Under the pieces are notes generated by a model. That model made no database searches, was not told the DNA's origin, and worked only from the letters and a program-made list of their open reading frames with translations. DNA of 64,000 nt from Candidatus Binatia bacterium (lineage in GTDB: Bacteria > Desulfobacterota > Binatia > HRBIN30): contig CALAMI010000028.1 in assembly GCA_937925685.1 (NCBI GenBank), positions 1 to 64,000 of the forward strand. The letters run 5' to 3'. Shown here piece after piece: positions 11,781-19,312 of the stretch (the first letter of the stretch is position 1; the number at the start of each line of letters is the position of its first letter). Both the position numbers and the translations under genes were made by a program.

Positions 11781-11867
11781 GGAGAGGTGCGTGAGCCCGG
11801 TTGAAACGGCACGACTCGAAATCGTGTGACCCGTAAGGGTCCGGGGGTTCGAATCCCCCCCTCTCCG
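11781..11867 (+). tRNA. tRNA-Ser (anticodon CGA)
   Basis: Plus-strand class II tRNA of 87 nt: acceptor GGAGAGG/CCTCTCC with discriminator G, D-arm GTGAGCCCGGTTGAAAC, anticodon stem CACGA/TCGTG with loop CTCGAAA, variable arm TGACCCGTAAGGGTCC, and T-arm GGGGGTTCGAATCCCCC. The anticodon is CGA (Ser, TCG). Its 3' end touches the stop codon of the minus-strand gene that follows. Confidence 0.96.
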
Positions 11868-12344
11868 CTAACTAAACCTAGACCTGGGACTCTGCCCCGA
11901 GGATCTACGTCGACGTCTTCGCCTAAGCCGCACTCGTGTCACGCTCCGAACATTCTTTCTTACCCTAGGAATAAGGTCTCGCGCGGAAACTCCGTGACTC
12001 CGCAACATCGCTAGCTTGCGGCGAAGTGCATCCGGATCCAGCCCGAGGACATCGCAGAGCACCAGAAAAGAAAACGGCGACTGGCGACTAGGCGAAAAAA
12101 CCCAGTGCTCTGCCTCCGCGGCCAAAAGCTTCGAGCGACTAAAAAAGGACCTCAGTCCGTCCTCGAAAACAGCAAGCATGAGTGCCCGGACGCCGGCGAT
12201 GTTCGTTGACCGGGATGCCGGTTCCGGCGGTTCACCGCCCCCCAAAACCGATGCATCGCAAACACTTACACTTTCACCTCCGCATGACACTATGGTCAAC
12301 ACTTTACGACCCTCCCTCAAACCCCCACCAGGGGCGGATCGCAT
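11868..12344 (-). CDS. Conserved hypothetical protein, basic C-terminus
   Basis: A 158 aa protein of unknown function. The central part (about residues 52-115) looks genuinely coded: ALMLAVFEDGLRSFF, then EAEHWVFSPSRQSPFSFLVL, then DVLGLDPDALRRKLAML. In outline this resembles small deltaproteobacterial proteins of the pattern LAVLEDA...EAEEWI...FSFE..CE.LGLDP..LRR, known to me only as hypotheticals. The C-terminus is extremely Arg-rich, suggesting nucleic-acid contact (inference). The N-terminal 50 residues look weak, and the true start may be further in, near the Met of ALMLAV. The stop codon abuts the tRNA-Ser 3' end on the other strand. Confidence 0.6.
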   Translation of the reverse strand: MRSAPGGGLREGRKVLTIVSCGGESVSVCDASVLGGGEPPEPASRSTNIAGVRALMLAVFEDGLRSFFSRSKLLAAEAEHWVFSPSRQSPFSFLVLCDVLGLDPDALRRKLAMLRSHGVSARDLIPRVRKNVRSVTRVRLRRRRRRRSSGQSPRSRFS

Positions 12345-12535
12345 GCATTAGAAAGGACTATGCCAGTGCGGCTTGCTTTCCCTGGAATGCCACCACCCCA
12401 GCCCGAACCGAGGCCAACCCTTGCAGGAGCGCGGTGCGTCTTGCATTGTCGCAAGACGTTATCACTCAGCAGAAAGGCTTCGTGCTCAGCCGATCAGCGC
12501 CTTTGCCCGAGCTTTCTTACCAAAAGCCTGCCCCA

Positions 12536-12787
12536 TTATTCGCGTAGCCGCCGACACGATCGAGAACACACACCTTTTCTTGCAGGATGTGGCGGCAGCC
12601 AATGCTCTACCTCTGGCACAGGCACTTCCCGAAGCAGGAAACCGGGCACAAGGGAACCGCATTGAATACACCGGCGAACGATCCGGTCCTCCAGTGCGTC
12701 GAGGAACGTCAAGCCTTCCACGCCACATTGGGGGCACTGAGCTACGCAAAACGCGTTCAGAGCGGTTCTCCTCTCCTCAAGCTTCAT
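12536..12787 (-). CDS. Small putative zinc-ribbon protein
   Basis: An 83 aa protein with two CxxC knuckles spaced like a zinc ribbon: CPQCG near residue 18 and CIQCGSLVPGF near residue 40, separated by an acidic/hydrophobic strand pair (LTFLDALEDRIVRR). This geometry would bind one zinc ion. The remainder (LREVPVPEVEHWLPPHP) is compact, with a basic Cys-containing tail. The ATG is clear but no good ribosome binding site precedes it. Function is unknown; the call rests on the Cys pattern alone. Confidence 0.5.
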   Translation of the reverse strand: MKLEERRTALNAFCVAQCPQCGVEGLTFLDALEDRIVRRCIQCGSLVPGFLLREVPVPEVEHWLPPHPARKGVCSRSCRRLRE

Positions 12788-12973
12788 CGGCTTACGCCAA
12801 CGCTCGCGACAACTAACAGCTCAATTTGACCCAGCGATCGTAACAAAGCAATCGTGCTGAGCAAGCTTTGCCTCTGGCTTCCAGTTTTTTGCCTCACAGT
12901 CAGCCTTCCGTGAGTTTGCCGAGCCTGCGCTGCCTCTGGCGTTACGCCGCAGCGACGTTTATGAACACTAGCC

Positions 12974-13264
12974 GTGAGGATACGGCGGTGGTCGACCTTT
13001 GCGTCCCTTTGTCTTGTGATAGCAGCGCTGTCGGGAGGGGCGATGCCTCGCGGAGCAAAGGCATTTGTGCCAGAGACTGAAACGGGACGCGAGTTAGACG
13101 AAGGACTTCCAGCTCGGGCTGAAAAAGGCAGGGGTCGGCTCTCGCGGCCGGCGGCTGTTGGCTACGACTACAAACGAATCCACCGCTTTTGGCGTAATTA
13201 CCACGCTCCGCGCCGAAAGGCCGAAAGGCGGAAAGCGCCTCAAGAATACATTGACGCCGATTAG
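12974..13264 (+). CDS. Small putative exported basic protein
   Basis: A 96 aa reading frame starting at GTG with a plausible Sec signal peptide: basic n-region VRIRRW, hydrophobic core ASLCLVIAALSGG, and a cleavage-like GAKA-F site near residue 30. The mature part is short, charged and rich in Arg/Lys (HAPRRKAERRKAPQEY). No family is recognised. No convincing ribosome binding site is visible, so it could be a chance reading frame. Confidence 0.35.
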   Translation: MRIRRWSTFASLCLVIAALSGGAMPRGAKAFVPETETGRELDEGLPARAEKGRGRLSRPAAVGYDYKRIHRFWRNYHAPRRKAERRKAPQEYIDAD

Positions 13265-13328
13265 TCGGCGAACGGGGTCGTCGCTTCGCCGCTACTGAAC
13301 CAACGTATCTGTCCGAAAGGCATGCAGA

Positions 13329-13931
13329 CTAGCGCTGGCTTTCCGCGCACAACTCGGCGACCCAATTACTTAACCCTTCGAGAAACTGCTTTCGCAGTTG
13401 TCGCTGCCGGGGAGTCCACTTCGACAGCAAGTCACCTTTGGCTTTCTCGGGGTCCCCTCGCACTATGATCACTTCTTCCGGCGACACGCTAAGTAGCATG
13501 GGAGACGTTCCGTCCCATTCGTCGTTCACCGGAAAGCCAAATTCACGCAAAAGACTCGGCCATGTTGCATCAACGTCGATCCACTTCCCTTCTACGTAAA
13601 TTTGGAGGTAGTCGTGAATATCCATGACCTCATTTTTCTCCAACATCGCCTGCAAGTGGTTGGGAAACCCAATCGGAGATTCGTTGAAGCGGTGAATACA
13701 CAGCATATTACGCACACTGAGCCCGAGCAACCGAAAGAGCTCTCCGAGTAAGTAGTGCTTTCCCGACCCTGAGCCACGGCCCTCCTGCAGCACGGTGGAA
13801 GGGTCTTTCGAGGAGGGATAAACATAAGGTATCTCCCGCACGCGCTCGAACACTCGGACCCGAGCTTCAACGGGGCCTAACCCCAGGGTCCACTCATCAA
13901 GCGTTCTACGCACAATTTCGCGTCCGTTCAT
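13329..13931 (-). CDS. Transglutaminase-like protein lacking the catalytic cysteine
   Basis: A 200 aa protein with the transglutaminase-like layout. The segment around residues 53-59 reads GSGSGKH where family members have G(S/T)C(S/A)xK, so the nucleophile Cys is Gly55 here (codon GGG). The other two catalytic positions look present: His106 in DIHDYLQIYVEGKWIDVD and an Asp near 119-121. Family members are papain-fold hydrolases or ligases; without Cys this one is probably a non-enzymatic binding protein (inference). The ATG has GAGG about ten bases upstream. It is about 100 bp downstream of mobA on the same strand. No signal peptide is seen. Confidence 0.6.
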   Translation of the reverse strand: MNGREIVRRTLDEWTLGLGPVEARVRVFERVREIPYVYPSSKDPSTVLQEGRGSGSGKHYLLGELFRLLGLSVRNMLCIHRFNESPIGFPNHLQAMLEKNEVMDIHDYLQIYVEGKWIDVDATWPSLLREFGFPVNDEWDGTSPMLLSVSPEEVIIVRGDPEKAKGDLLSKWTPRQRQLRKQFLEGLSNWVAELCAESQR

Positions 13932-14034
13932 TTACGAAGCACCTCACCAGGTTGCCCCTGCCCCGGCACCCCCGTTCCCTGAACCATGCTCTGGAGCATG
14001 GATGTTTTCCGGACGGGGAACGCTCAACCGCCGA

Positions 14035-14622
14035 CTACAGCTCCACAGCATAACGAAGTGCATCTTCGGGGGTATTCACGTTGCGAAACGTTTCTTCGAC
14101 ACCAGGGATGGAGCGCAACTCTTCTTCGCCAACATATCGTACACGAGCAAATGCCAGCAGATCCCGCAACCCGCTTTTCCCGGACCGAAGTAACTCCTCC
14201 GCGATCGGAGCCAGACTTCGCGCGTAAAATGCATGCAGGGGCTCGACATCACCTTCCCATAGAGGCACCACCGCATCGTAGCCGCAAACCAGAGACTCTA
14301 AGTAAAGGATCGGCTCCGGCCGAATGAAGGGCATATCACAGGCAACCACAAAACAATACGGTTGCCGCGCCTGCGTCACCCCGGCATGAAAGCCAGCCAA
14401 GGGCCCCAAACCTACAAAAACGTCGGTCGTGACGGTGATATGCCGCAAATCTCGGTACTTGTACGGTGAATTGGTGACTACGATGACGTCATCAAATAAA
14501 GCCCGCAACGTAGAGATGGTACGCTCTATTGCTGGCTGGCCACCAACCCGCATGAAGGCTTTGTCAAAACCGCCCATCCGGCTGCTACGACCCCCGGCCA
14601 AAATAACAGCGCTAGATCGCAT
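14035..14622 (-). CDS. mobA: Molybdenum cofactor guanylyltransferase MobA
   Basis: Transfers GMP from GTP to molybdopterin to make the bis-MGD or MGD cofactor used by molybdoenzymes. The 195 aa protein has the nucleotidyltransferase signature SSAVILAGGRSSRMGGFDKA at the N-terminus, then GPLAGFHAGV (GPL.G motif), VVACDMPFI (metal-binding Asp) and a C-terminal NVNTPEDALRY segment. Length matches the family. The ATG at 14622 lies inside the last codons of an upstream degraded MOSC gene, an overlap typical of translational coupling. An in-frame Met ten codons upstream is less likely. Confidence 0.88.
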   Translation of the reverse strand: MRSSAVILAGGRSSRMGGFDKAFMRVGGQPAIERTISTLRALFDDVIVVTNSPYKYRDLRHITVTTDVFVGLGPLAGFHAGVTQARQPYCFVVACDMPFIRPEPILYLESLVCGYDAVVPLWEGDVEPLHAFYARSLAPIAEELLRSGKSGLRDLLAFARVRYVGEEELRSIPGVEETFRNVNTPEDALRYAVEL

Positions 14623-14945
14623 CGCTCCCAAGCAGCCTCGAGTGAACGGCAATAACTTCGCGCACGATACGGACTTCGTCGCCTACAGTCAAGCGTGGCT
14701 TTAGGACCCGCGAAACGTAAAACCCGAACTGCGGTCTTCTCGTGTATCGCTGCTCAATAGGTCGCTACCCAAGCGCCACATTGGATTTCAGACACCCGGT
14801 ACCCTAACGGGACACTGTATCGGCAAGCCGTCCGCTCATTGACGCCGAGAAAGGCGCCGTCCACAAAACGCGTGCAGGGTTCCGGAAGGGGCTTGCCAGG
14901 AACAGACTTTGCGTGTGTCCACCCAGCGTGGCGAACCGAGTACAC
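14612..14945 (-). pseudogene. Frameshifted 3' remnant of a MOSC-domain gene
   Basis: Two minus-strand frames together give a MOSC C-terminal half. The first (14754-14945) has FVDGAFLGVNERT and VPLGYRVSEIQCGAWVAT, matching the family pattern GAFGEN..., VPLGTR.RIG. After a frameshift near 14755-14770 the second (ending TAG at 14612-14614) has GFYVSRVLKPRLTVGDEVRI, matching the family ending G.YARVL.pG.V.vGD.V. The N-terminal half is missing; upstream sequence is now the divergent pilin operon. MOSC proteins act on molybdenum cofactor or sulfur carriers, so position directly ahead of mobA makes sense. Family assignment is by eye from short motifs. Confidence 0.5.
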
Positions 14946-15404
14946 GGGTTTTCGTTAGTCGAACTCGTCGTTTACCTTGCCTTGCTTGGGGTGCTACTTG
15001 CCACCGCCTTGCCGCACCTCGAGCTCCTACCCTCCCACACAAATCGTGCGGTAGAACAATTTCTTAGCGATGTGCGCTTTGCTCGCGCAAAAGCCATAGT
15101 CACCGGGAGCCACGTCTGCGTCCATCGCGTCGCAAGCAACCGCTACCAAGTTCGACGTCTCAAGCTGAGTGGCAACTCTTGGGTGCTCGATAAGGTTCTT
15201 CGCGACGTCACCCTTCCGCCCGGGGTCACATGGTGGATGAACACGGCTACCGGCAATCACCTCAAGTTCAACACCCGAGGACACCAGGTGGCATTCGCTA
15301 ATCCGGCCAACCCGTACGTTTTGTTCACTTACTTCGGTGACACCCGCGGCTCATCCCATGCCGTTTCGGTTTGGCCTTCTGGCCAGGCTTACAAGGAGTA
15401 CTAA
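14913..15404 (+). CDS. Type IV pilin-like minor pilin, GspH/FimT family
   Basis: A 163 aa pseudopilin with a prepilin signal: Gly before FSLVELVVYLALLGVLL, with Glu at +5 of the mature protein, so PilD-type cleavage after a ~12-residue leader. The core FLSDVRFARAKAIVTGSHVCVHR is the GspH/FimT family signature, followed by a beta-rich globular domain. The start is GTG. It is the first of four minor-pilin genes; the next starts one base after its stop. Confidence 0.85.
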   Translation: MCPPSVANRVHGFSLVELVVYLALLGVLLATALPHLELLPSHTNRAVEQFLSDVRFARAKAIVTGSHVCVHRVASNRYQVRRLKLSGNSWVLDKVLRDVTLPPGVTWWMNTATGNHLKFNTRGHQVAFANPANPYVLFTYFGDTRGSSHAVSVWPSGQAYKEY

Positions 15405-15405
15405 T

Positions 15406-15780
15406 GTGAGCCAGCACCAACGTGGAGCGTCACTTGCCGAGGCAATGGTGGCTGTAGGGTTATTCGCGATTGCCCTTGCAGCGGTTGGCTCTTTCCTCGT
15501 CACCCACATCCGTCGGGCGGCTTGGTCCTACCAGCGTACATACGCCTATGCACTGGCGGAGCAGGAACTCGAGGCCATGCGGGCCTTGGACTACGATCAG
15601 ATGGCAGGTGGCTCGCGGACAGCCATGCTCGGAAACACGACCTTCACTGTCACCACGACGGTTCTCAACAACTCGCCCGCACCGCAAGTGAAAACCGTTT
15701 CCGTAAACGTATCGTGGGCCGACCAAAGGGGCCCGCAGGCGATCAACGTTTCCGCAGCTTACACGAAGGTGCGCCGTTAA
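15406..15780 (+). CDS. pilV: Type IV minor pilin, PilV-like
   Basis: A 124 aa minor pilin. The leader ends RG and the mature protein starts ASLAEAMVAVGLFAIALAAV with Glu at +5, the form typical of PilV/GspI. The following YAYALAEQELEAMRALDY is the usual alpha1-C pattern for this group. The GTG at 15406 is preceded by AAGGAG with good spacing and nearly touches the stop of the preceding gene; longer in-frame starts overlap that gene. Its stop overlaps the next ATG by one base (TAATG). Confidence 0.82.
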   Translation: MSQHQRGASLAEAMVAVGLFAIALAAVGSFLVTHIRRAAWSYQRTYAYALAEQELEAMRALDYDQMAGGSRTAMLGNTTFTVTTTVLNNSPAPQVKTVSVNVSWADQRGPQAINVSAAYTKVRR

Positions 15781-16613
15781 TGAACGCAAGGGGCAATTCT
15801 TTGTTGGAACTCCTGGTTGCCGTCGCCGTCACCATTCTCGCAGTTTCCGTGAGTTCTGGACTGCTCTCTGCCACTCGACGCACCGTAACGCAGCAAGAAC
15901 TCCTTACCGAAGCTTCACTGAACCTTCGCGCCGTCGTGGACGCGCTCATCCGCGACGTTCGCCTCGCTGGCGCCTGCTTACCGGTGACCGGAGATTTCAT
16001 CGCACTCGACGGGACGAACTCAGCGGACCAAGACGAGATCTGGATCCGCACGGGGTTGGTGCGGCCAGACATGTCTTGCATTCGCACCACAACTACTTCG
16101 GCGGTGACACGAGGAGCAACCTCGATACCGGTGGATTCGGCGGACGGCTTCTCTGCTGGCAGCCGAGCCTACATCCGTGGGCCCGGAGGGAGTGGCGAGT
16201 ACTTTACGGTCACCGCAGTCGATCTCACAAATAGCCGCCTCATGAAAGCAACCACCTTCGCTGCCGACTATCCGGCAGGAAGCGGCATCTACGCGATCGA
16301 CGAACGGCACTATTACTTGAACTCTTGGGCCGCTCCATGGGGCATCACTCCCGAACTGATGCTGCAGGTGGGAGATCAAGCACCGCAATCGTTTGCGGTG
16401 GGTGTCGAAAAGCTCAATTTTCGTTATCAGCTGCGCCGCAATTGCCCTCCGTGTGATGTGACCGAGCGGCCCGCAAGCGAAGAGGAGTGGAGACTTGTCG
16501 AGCAGGTGCTTTTAGAGACTCAGGTGCGGTCGGACCGTCAAGACCCACGTGGTGAGTTCTTGAGGAGAACGGCGACAGTCAACATCAAGCCGCGCAACCT
16601 GTTGCCACCATGA
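15780..16613 (+). CDS. pilW: Type IV minor pilin, PilW-like
   Basis: A 277 aa PilW-type minor pilin: short leader ending RG, mature start NSLLELLVAVAVTILAVSVS with Glu at +5, then ALIRDVRLAGACLP, the usual PilW motif DlR.AGy. The rest is a large beta-rich domain, with four Cys including CPPCD, and a C-terminal NIKPRNLLPP that resembles the typical end of the family. The ATG overlaps the pilV stop by one base, showing tight coupling. Confidence 0.8.
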   Translation: MNARGNSLLELLVAVAVTILAVSVSSGLLSATRRTVTQQELLTEASLNLRAVVDALIRDVRLAGACLPVTGDFIALDGTNSADQDEIWIRTGLVRPDMSCIRTTTTSAVTRGATSIPVDSADGFSAGSRAYIRGPGGSGEYFTVTAVDLTNSRLMKATTFAADYPAGSGIYAIDERHYYLNSWAAPWGITPELMLQVGDQAPQSFAVGVEKLNFRYQLRRNCPPCDVTERPASEEEWRLVEQVLLETQVRSDRQDPRGEFLRRTATVNIKPRNLLPP

Positions 16614-16627
16614 CGCGGAGGTGAAAA

Positions 16628-18856
16628 ATGCAGCGTTGCGAGCGAGGCATTGCCCTCATCGGGGTCCTTATCGCGTTGTTTTTCCTATCAGGACTTGTCG
16701 CCGCTTTGGCAGCCAAAGTTCTTTTGGACACGCAACTCCAAGGAACCTTTGCCCAAAGTATTACCGGATTCCATGCTGCAGAGTCTGCCTTAAATCGCGG
16801 CATGGGCGAGTTCAAACAAAAGTTTCTCGACTACCAGGTTCCGACCGGGTCGGACTTCTCACCGCGCTCGATGGCCTGGGCTGGCCGTGACGTCGTCTAC
16901 CAATTGGTAGAGAAGCCGGGAAACCCCAAAAGTATCACAATTCCTGCGGGGCAATTATTTGCAGGCCTGAATTCCCTCGAATACGGGTACACGGTGCGCG
17001 CGAAAGCCACCAATCAGACCAGCCAAGATGAGGAGGCTTCCGTTGGGGCCGAATTTTTAGTCGGAAATATTCCGCTGTTCCAATTCGTTGCCTTTTATGA
17101 GCGGGACCTCGAAATCCTTCCCGGGCCCGTGATGACCTTGACCGGGCGAGTTCACACTAACGGGAACCTTTACCTCGGATCCGGCAACACCTTGACCATC
17201 GCCGACGACCCGGCAAACGGAATTACCAGCGTTCAAGTGTCGGCAAAAGGCAAAATTTTCCGTGGTCGGAAAGACCAGCCAATCTGTCAGGGAACCGTGA
17301 TCGTCGACAAGCTAGAAGATGCGGTCCCACCCTATGGTGACTTGGACCCACTCACCTTACCGTGTAATGGTAGCAGCACCAGCGAGGTTCCCAGCAACAC
17401 TTTAGCTCAGTGGAAGGGGAGCCTAGTCGCCGGCATGGAGAGCATCTCGGTTCCACAGCCCGGGATTATCAGCCGCCCGCCCCAAGGCACAGGGTTGTAC
17501 TGGTCGAGGGCAGACCTGCGAATCGCTCTCGTCTTAAATTCCCCTGGCCAGCTACCCGGCGGCCCACTGTTACCCGCACGGATTGAAGTCCAGGATGCTA
17601 ACGGCACTCAAGACGCGACGAAAACCAGTTTACTCTGGACCTTCATGTCAGATCCCCTTGTTGGCGGTGTTTATGCCAACGGTGCACCGTCATCTCTAAC
17701 CGGCCCCCTCAACGGAACGAGGCCGATTTTTTACACGGAAGTCCCTGTCACTGGTCATCAAATAACGGGAGGAAGCACGTGCACGTGCAGCAACACAAGT
17801 CCGACTTGCAATAACACCAACCCATCCTGTTATCCCCAGCTTGATACCAGTGGCACTGGCTACTCCACCACTCGCTACATCGGCTGCCCAGCTGGGACTG
17901 GAGCATGCAACAATGGCGGCCAATCACTCAATGCAAACCCTTTCAACCGCACCTACGGCAGCAACAATTTCGTTGGGACCTCGGGTCGGCCCGGAATGCT
18001 GGGTGATCTCGACTACCGCCGAGGAGGTTTTTACAACTGGCGCGAGCGAAAATGGATGTACTTGCTCAACGTCAATGTCGCAGACTTGCTCCGTTGGAAC
18101 AGTTACCAACCGGCTGGGAGCAAGCTTTTCGAAAACGCCGACACTTCCGATGGCGGACTCATACTCTACCTAACCGTGGTTGGACCCGCTTCTGGCTCGA
18201 ATGCAAATAACTATGGCGTCCGAATCTTTGGCTCGCGTAACCTGTGGTTTCCAACCAATCCTGGACCAGGGCAAGACCCAACGGGAATTACTATTGTTTC
18301 CGACCAGGCGATTTACGTCCAAGGTGATTTCAATCAAGGGAACAATGCGCCTCCTCCTTATGGCGCTGCGGCCGCACCCGCTTCTAACCTTCCAAAGCAG
18401 CCTGCTGCGTTCCTTGCGGATACGATCAACATCTTGTCGAATGCCTACTTCAATTCGACTGGCTGTCAGAATGACTGCCAAAGCAACAAAGCTCTAGGAG
18501 ACGCTAGCCGCAGCGCCACCACAACTTGGATTCACGCTGCTTTTCTTGCCGGCGTCGATGAAACCCAAGTGGGGAACTACAACGGCGGTCTGGAAAATTA
18601 CCCACGGTTCCATGAAAACTGGTCGGGGATCACCTTTTACTACCGCGGATCGTTTGTCAGCTTAGGAACGCCTCAACATGTCAATGGGCGGTGGTGCGGG
18701 ACAGGGGGGTCGCTAACCAGCGGATGCAATATTTACAATCCGCCGCTTCGTGACTGGAATTACGACGCCTTTTTCAACAACGCGGCAAACCTACCACCTC
18801 TCACGCCACGGTTCGTGTACGTACAGCAAGTGTTATTTACCGAGGATTTCCTCTGA
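16628..18856 (+). CDS. Very large PilX/GspK-like pilus subunit
   Basis: A 742 aa protein with a short leader CERG followed by the hydrophobic helix IALIGVLIALFFLSGLVAAL. It then has QSITGFHAAESALNRG, the AAE.AL pattern seen after the helix in PilX and GspK proteins. Position +5 of the mature helix is Gly, not Glu; loss of Glu5 is characteristic of GspK-type tip subunits. The ~680-residue remainder is Asn/Gly/Ser-rich with a Cys cluster around residue 380 (CTCSNTSPTCNNTNPSC). This is far longer than classic PilX (under 200 aa). A good GGAGGTG lies ahead of the ATG. Probably the tip or adhesin-like subunit of the pilus built with the three preceding genes (inference). No PilY1 follows. Confidence 0.72.
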   Translation: MQRCERGIALIGVLIALFFLSGLVAALAAKVLLDTQLQGTFAQSITGFHAAESALNRGMGEFKQKFLDYQVPTGSDFSPRSMAWAGRDVVYQLVEKPGNPKSITIPAGQLFAGLNSLEYGYTVRAKATNQTSQDEEASVGAEFLVGNIPLFQFVAFYERDLEILPGPVMTLTGRVHTNGNLYLGSGNTLTIADDPANGITSVQVSAKGKIFRGRKDQPICQGTVIVDKLEDAVPPYGDLDPLTLPCNGSSTSEVPSNTLAQWKGSLVAGMESISVPQPGIISRPPQGTGLYWSRADLRIALVLNSPGQLPGGPLLPARIEVQDANGTQDATKTSLLWTFMSDPLVGGVYANGAPSSLTGPLNGTRPIFYTEVPVTGHQITGGSTCTCSNTSPTCNNTNPSCYPQLDTSGTGYSTTRYIGCPAGTGACNNGGQSLNANPFNRTYGSNNFVGTSGRPGMLGDLDYRRGGFYNWRERKWMYLLNVNVADLLRWNSYQPAGSKLFENADTSDGGLILYLTVVGPASGSNANNYGVRIFGSRNLWFPTNPGPGQDPTGITIVSDQAIYVQGDFNQGNNAPPPYGAAAAPASNLPKQPAAFLADTINILSNAYFNSTGCQNDCQSNKALGDASRSATTTWIHAAFLAGVDETQVGNYNGGLENYPRFHENWSGITFYYRGSFVSLGTPQHVNGRWCGTGGSLTSGCNIYNPPLRDWNYDAFFNNAANLPPLTPRFVYVQQVLFTEDFL

Positions 18857-18901
18857 TTGCTACAAACGCTAAGAGGGCAATCAGGAGACAAGGTTGCAAA
18901 G

Positions 18902-19159
18902 ATGTCTGTCCAGAAGCGATTGTTTTTGCGGCTCGGCGATGAGGTTCTCCACCTCAGGCACGAACACTGGGGTCGAGGGGTCGTCGTTGAAGAAATGACT
19001 TCGACGCTCGAAGGCGGCACGTGTTTGGTGCGCATCGACTTCGAAGACGGCCAGCGCAGAACCTTCCATAATGACCTCGATCACGAGCTTTGCTGCTACT
19101 ATTTTGGAGTTCGCAAGTATCCGGCCATGGGCTTACTCAGGTCTAGGCTTTCTCGCTGA
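18902..19159 (+). CDS. DUF3553-like small protein
   Basis: An 85 aa protein. The core LRLGDEVLHLRHEHWGRGVVV followed by VRIDFEDGQRRTFHNDLD has the alternating pattern of a small SH3-like beta barrel and resembles DUF3553, a family of unknown function whose members read GD.V.H..h..WG.G.V.....V.F...G.....n. The ATG at 18902 has AGGAGAC upstream; an earlier start at 18857 would abut the pilus gene. It may be an accidental neighbour of the pilin operon. Confidence 0.6.
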   Translation: MSVQKRLFLRLGDEVLHLRHEHWGRGVVVEEMTSTLEGGTCLVRIDFEDGQRRTFHNDLDHELCCYYFGVRKYPAMGLLRSRLSR

Positions 19160-19312
19160 TAAACGTCGGAGAGGCAGCTTGCTGGCGTGGCACGGTGGGC
19201 AGTTAGCCTTCACCAAGCTTAGGCTTTCCAGGAGATGGTCCTGTCGCCATTCCACGCCACTGCAATTCGCCCACTAACCGCTTGCCTTCGGAGAGCTTGA
19301 ATTTTGCTCCGT

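Noticed and set aside
12016-12351. A plus-strand frame opposite the conserved hypothetical gene at 11868-12344
   Set aside because: The minus strand carries the protein-like pattern (FEDGLRSFF, DVLGLDPDALRR); the plus frame is Ser/Pro/Arg-rich shadow.
13984-14001. Inverted repeat CCATGCTC-TG-GAGCATGG between mobA and the transglutaminase-like gene, considered as a terminator
   Set aside because: The 2-nt loop is too short as drawn and no run of T follows on the minus strand, where a terminator would be needed; its role is unclear.
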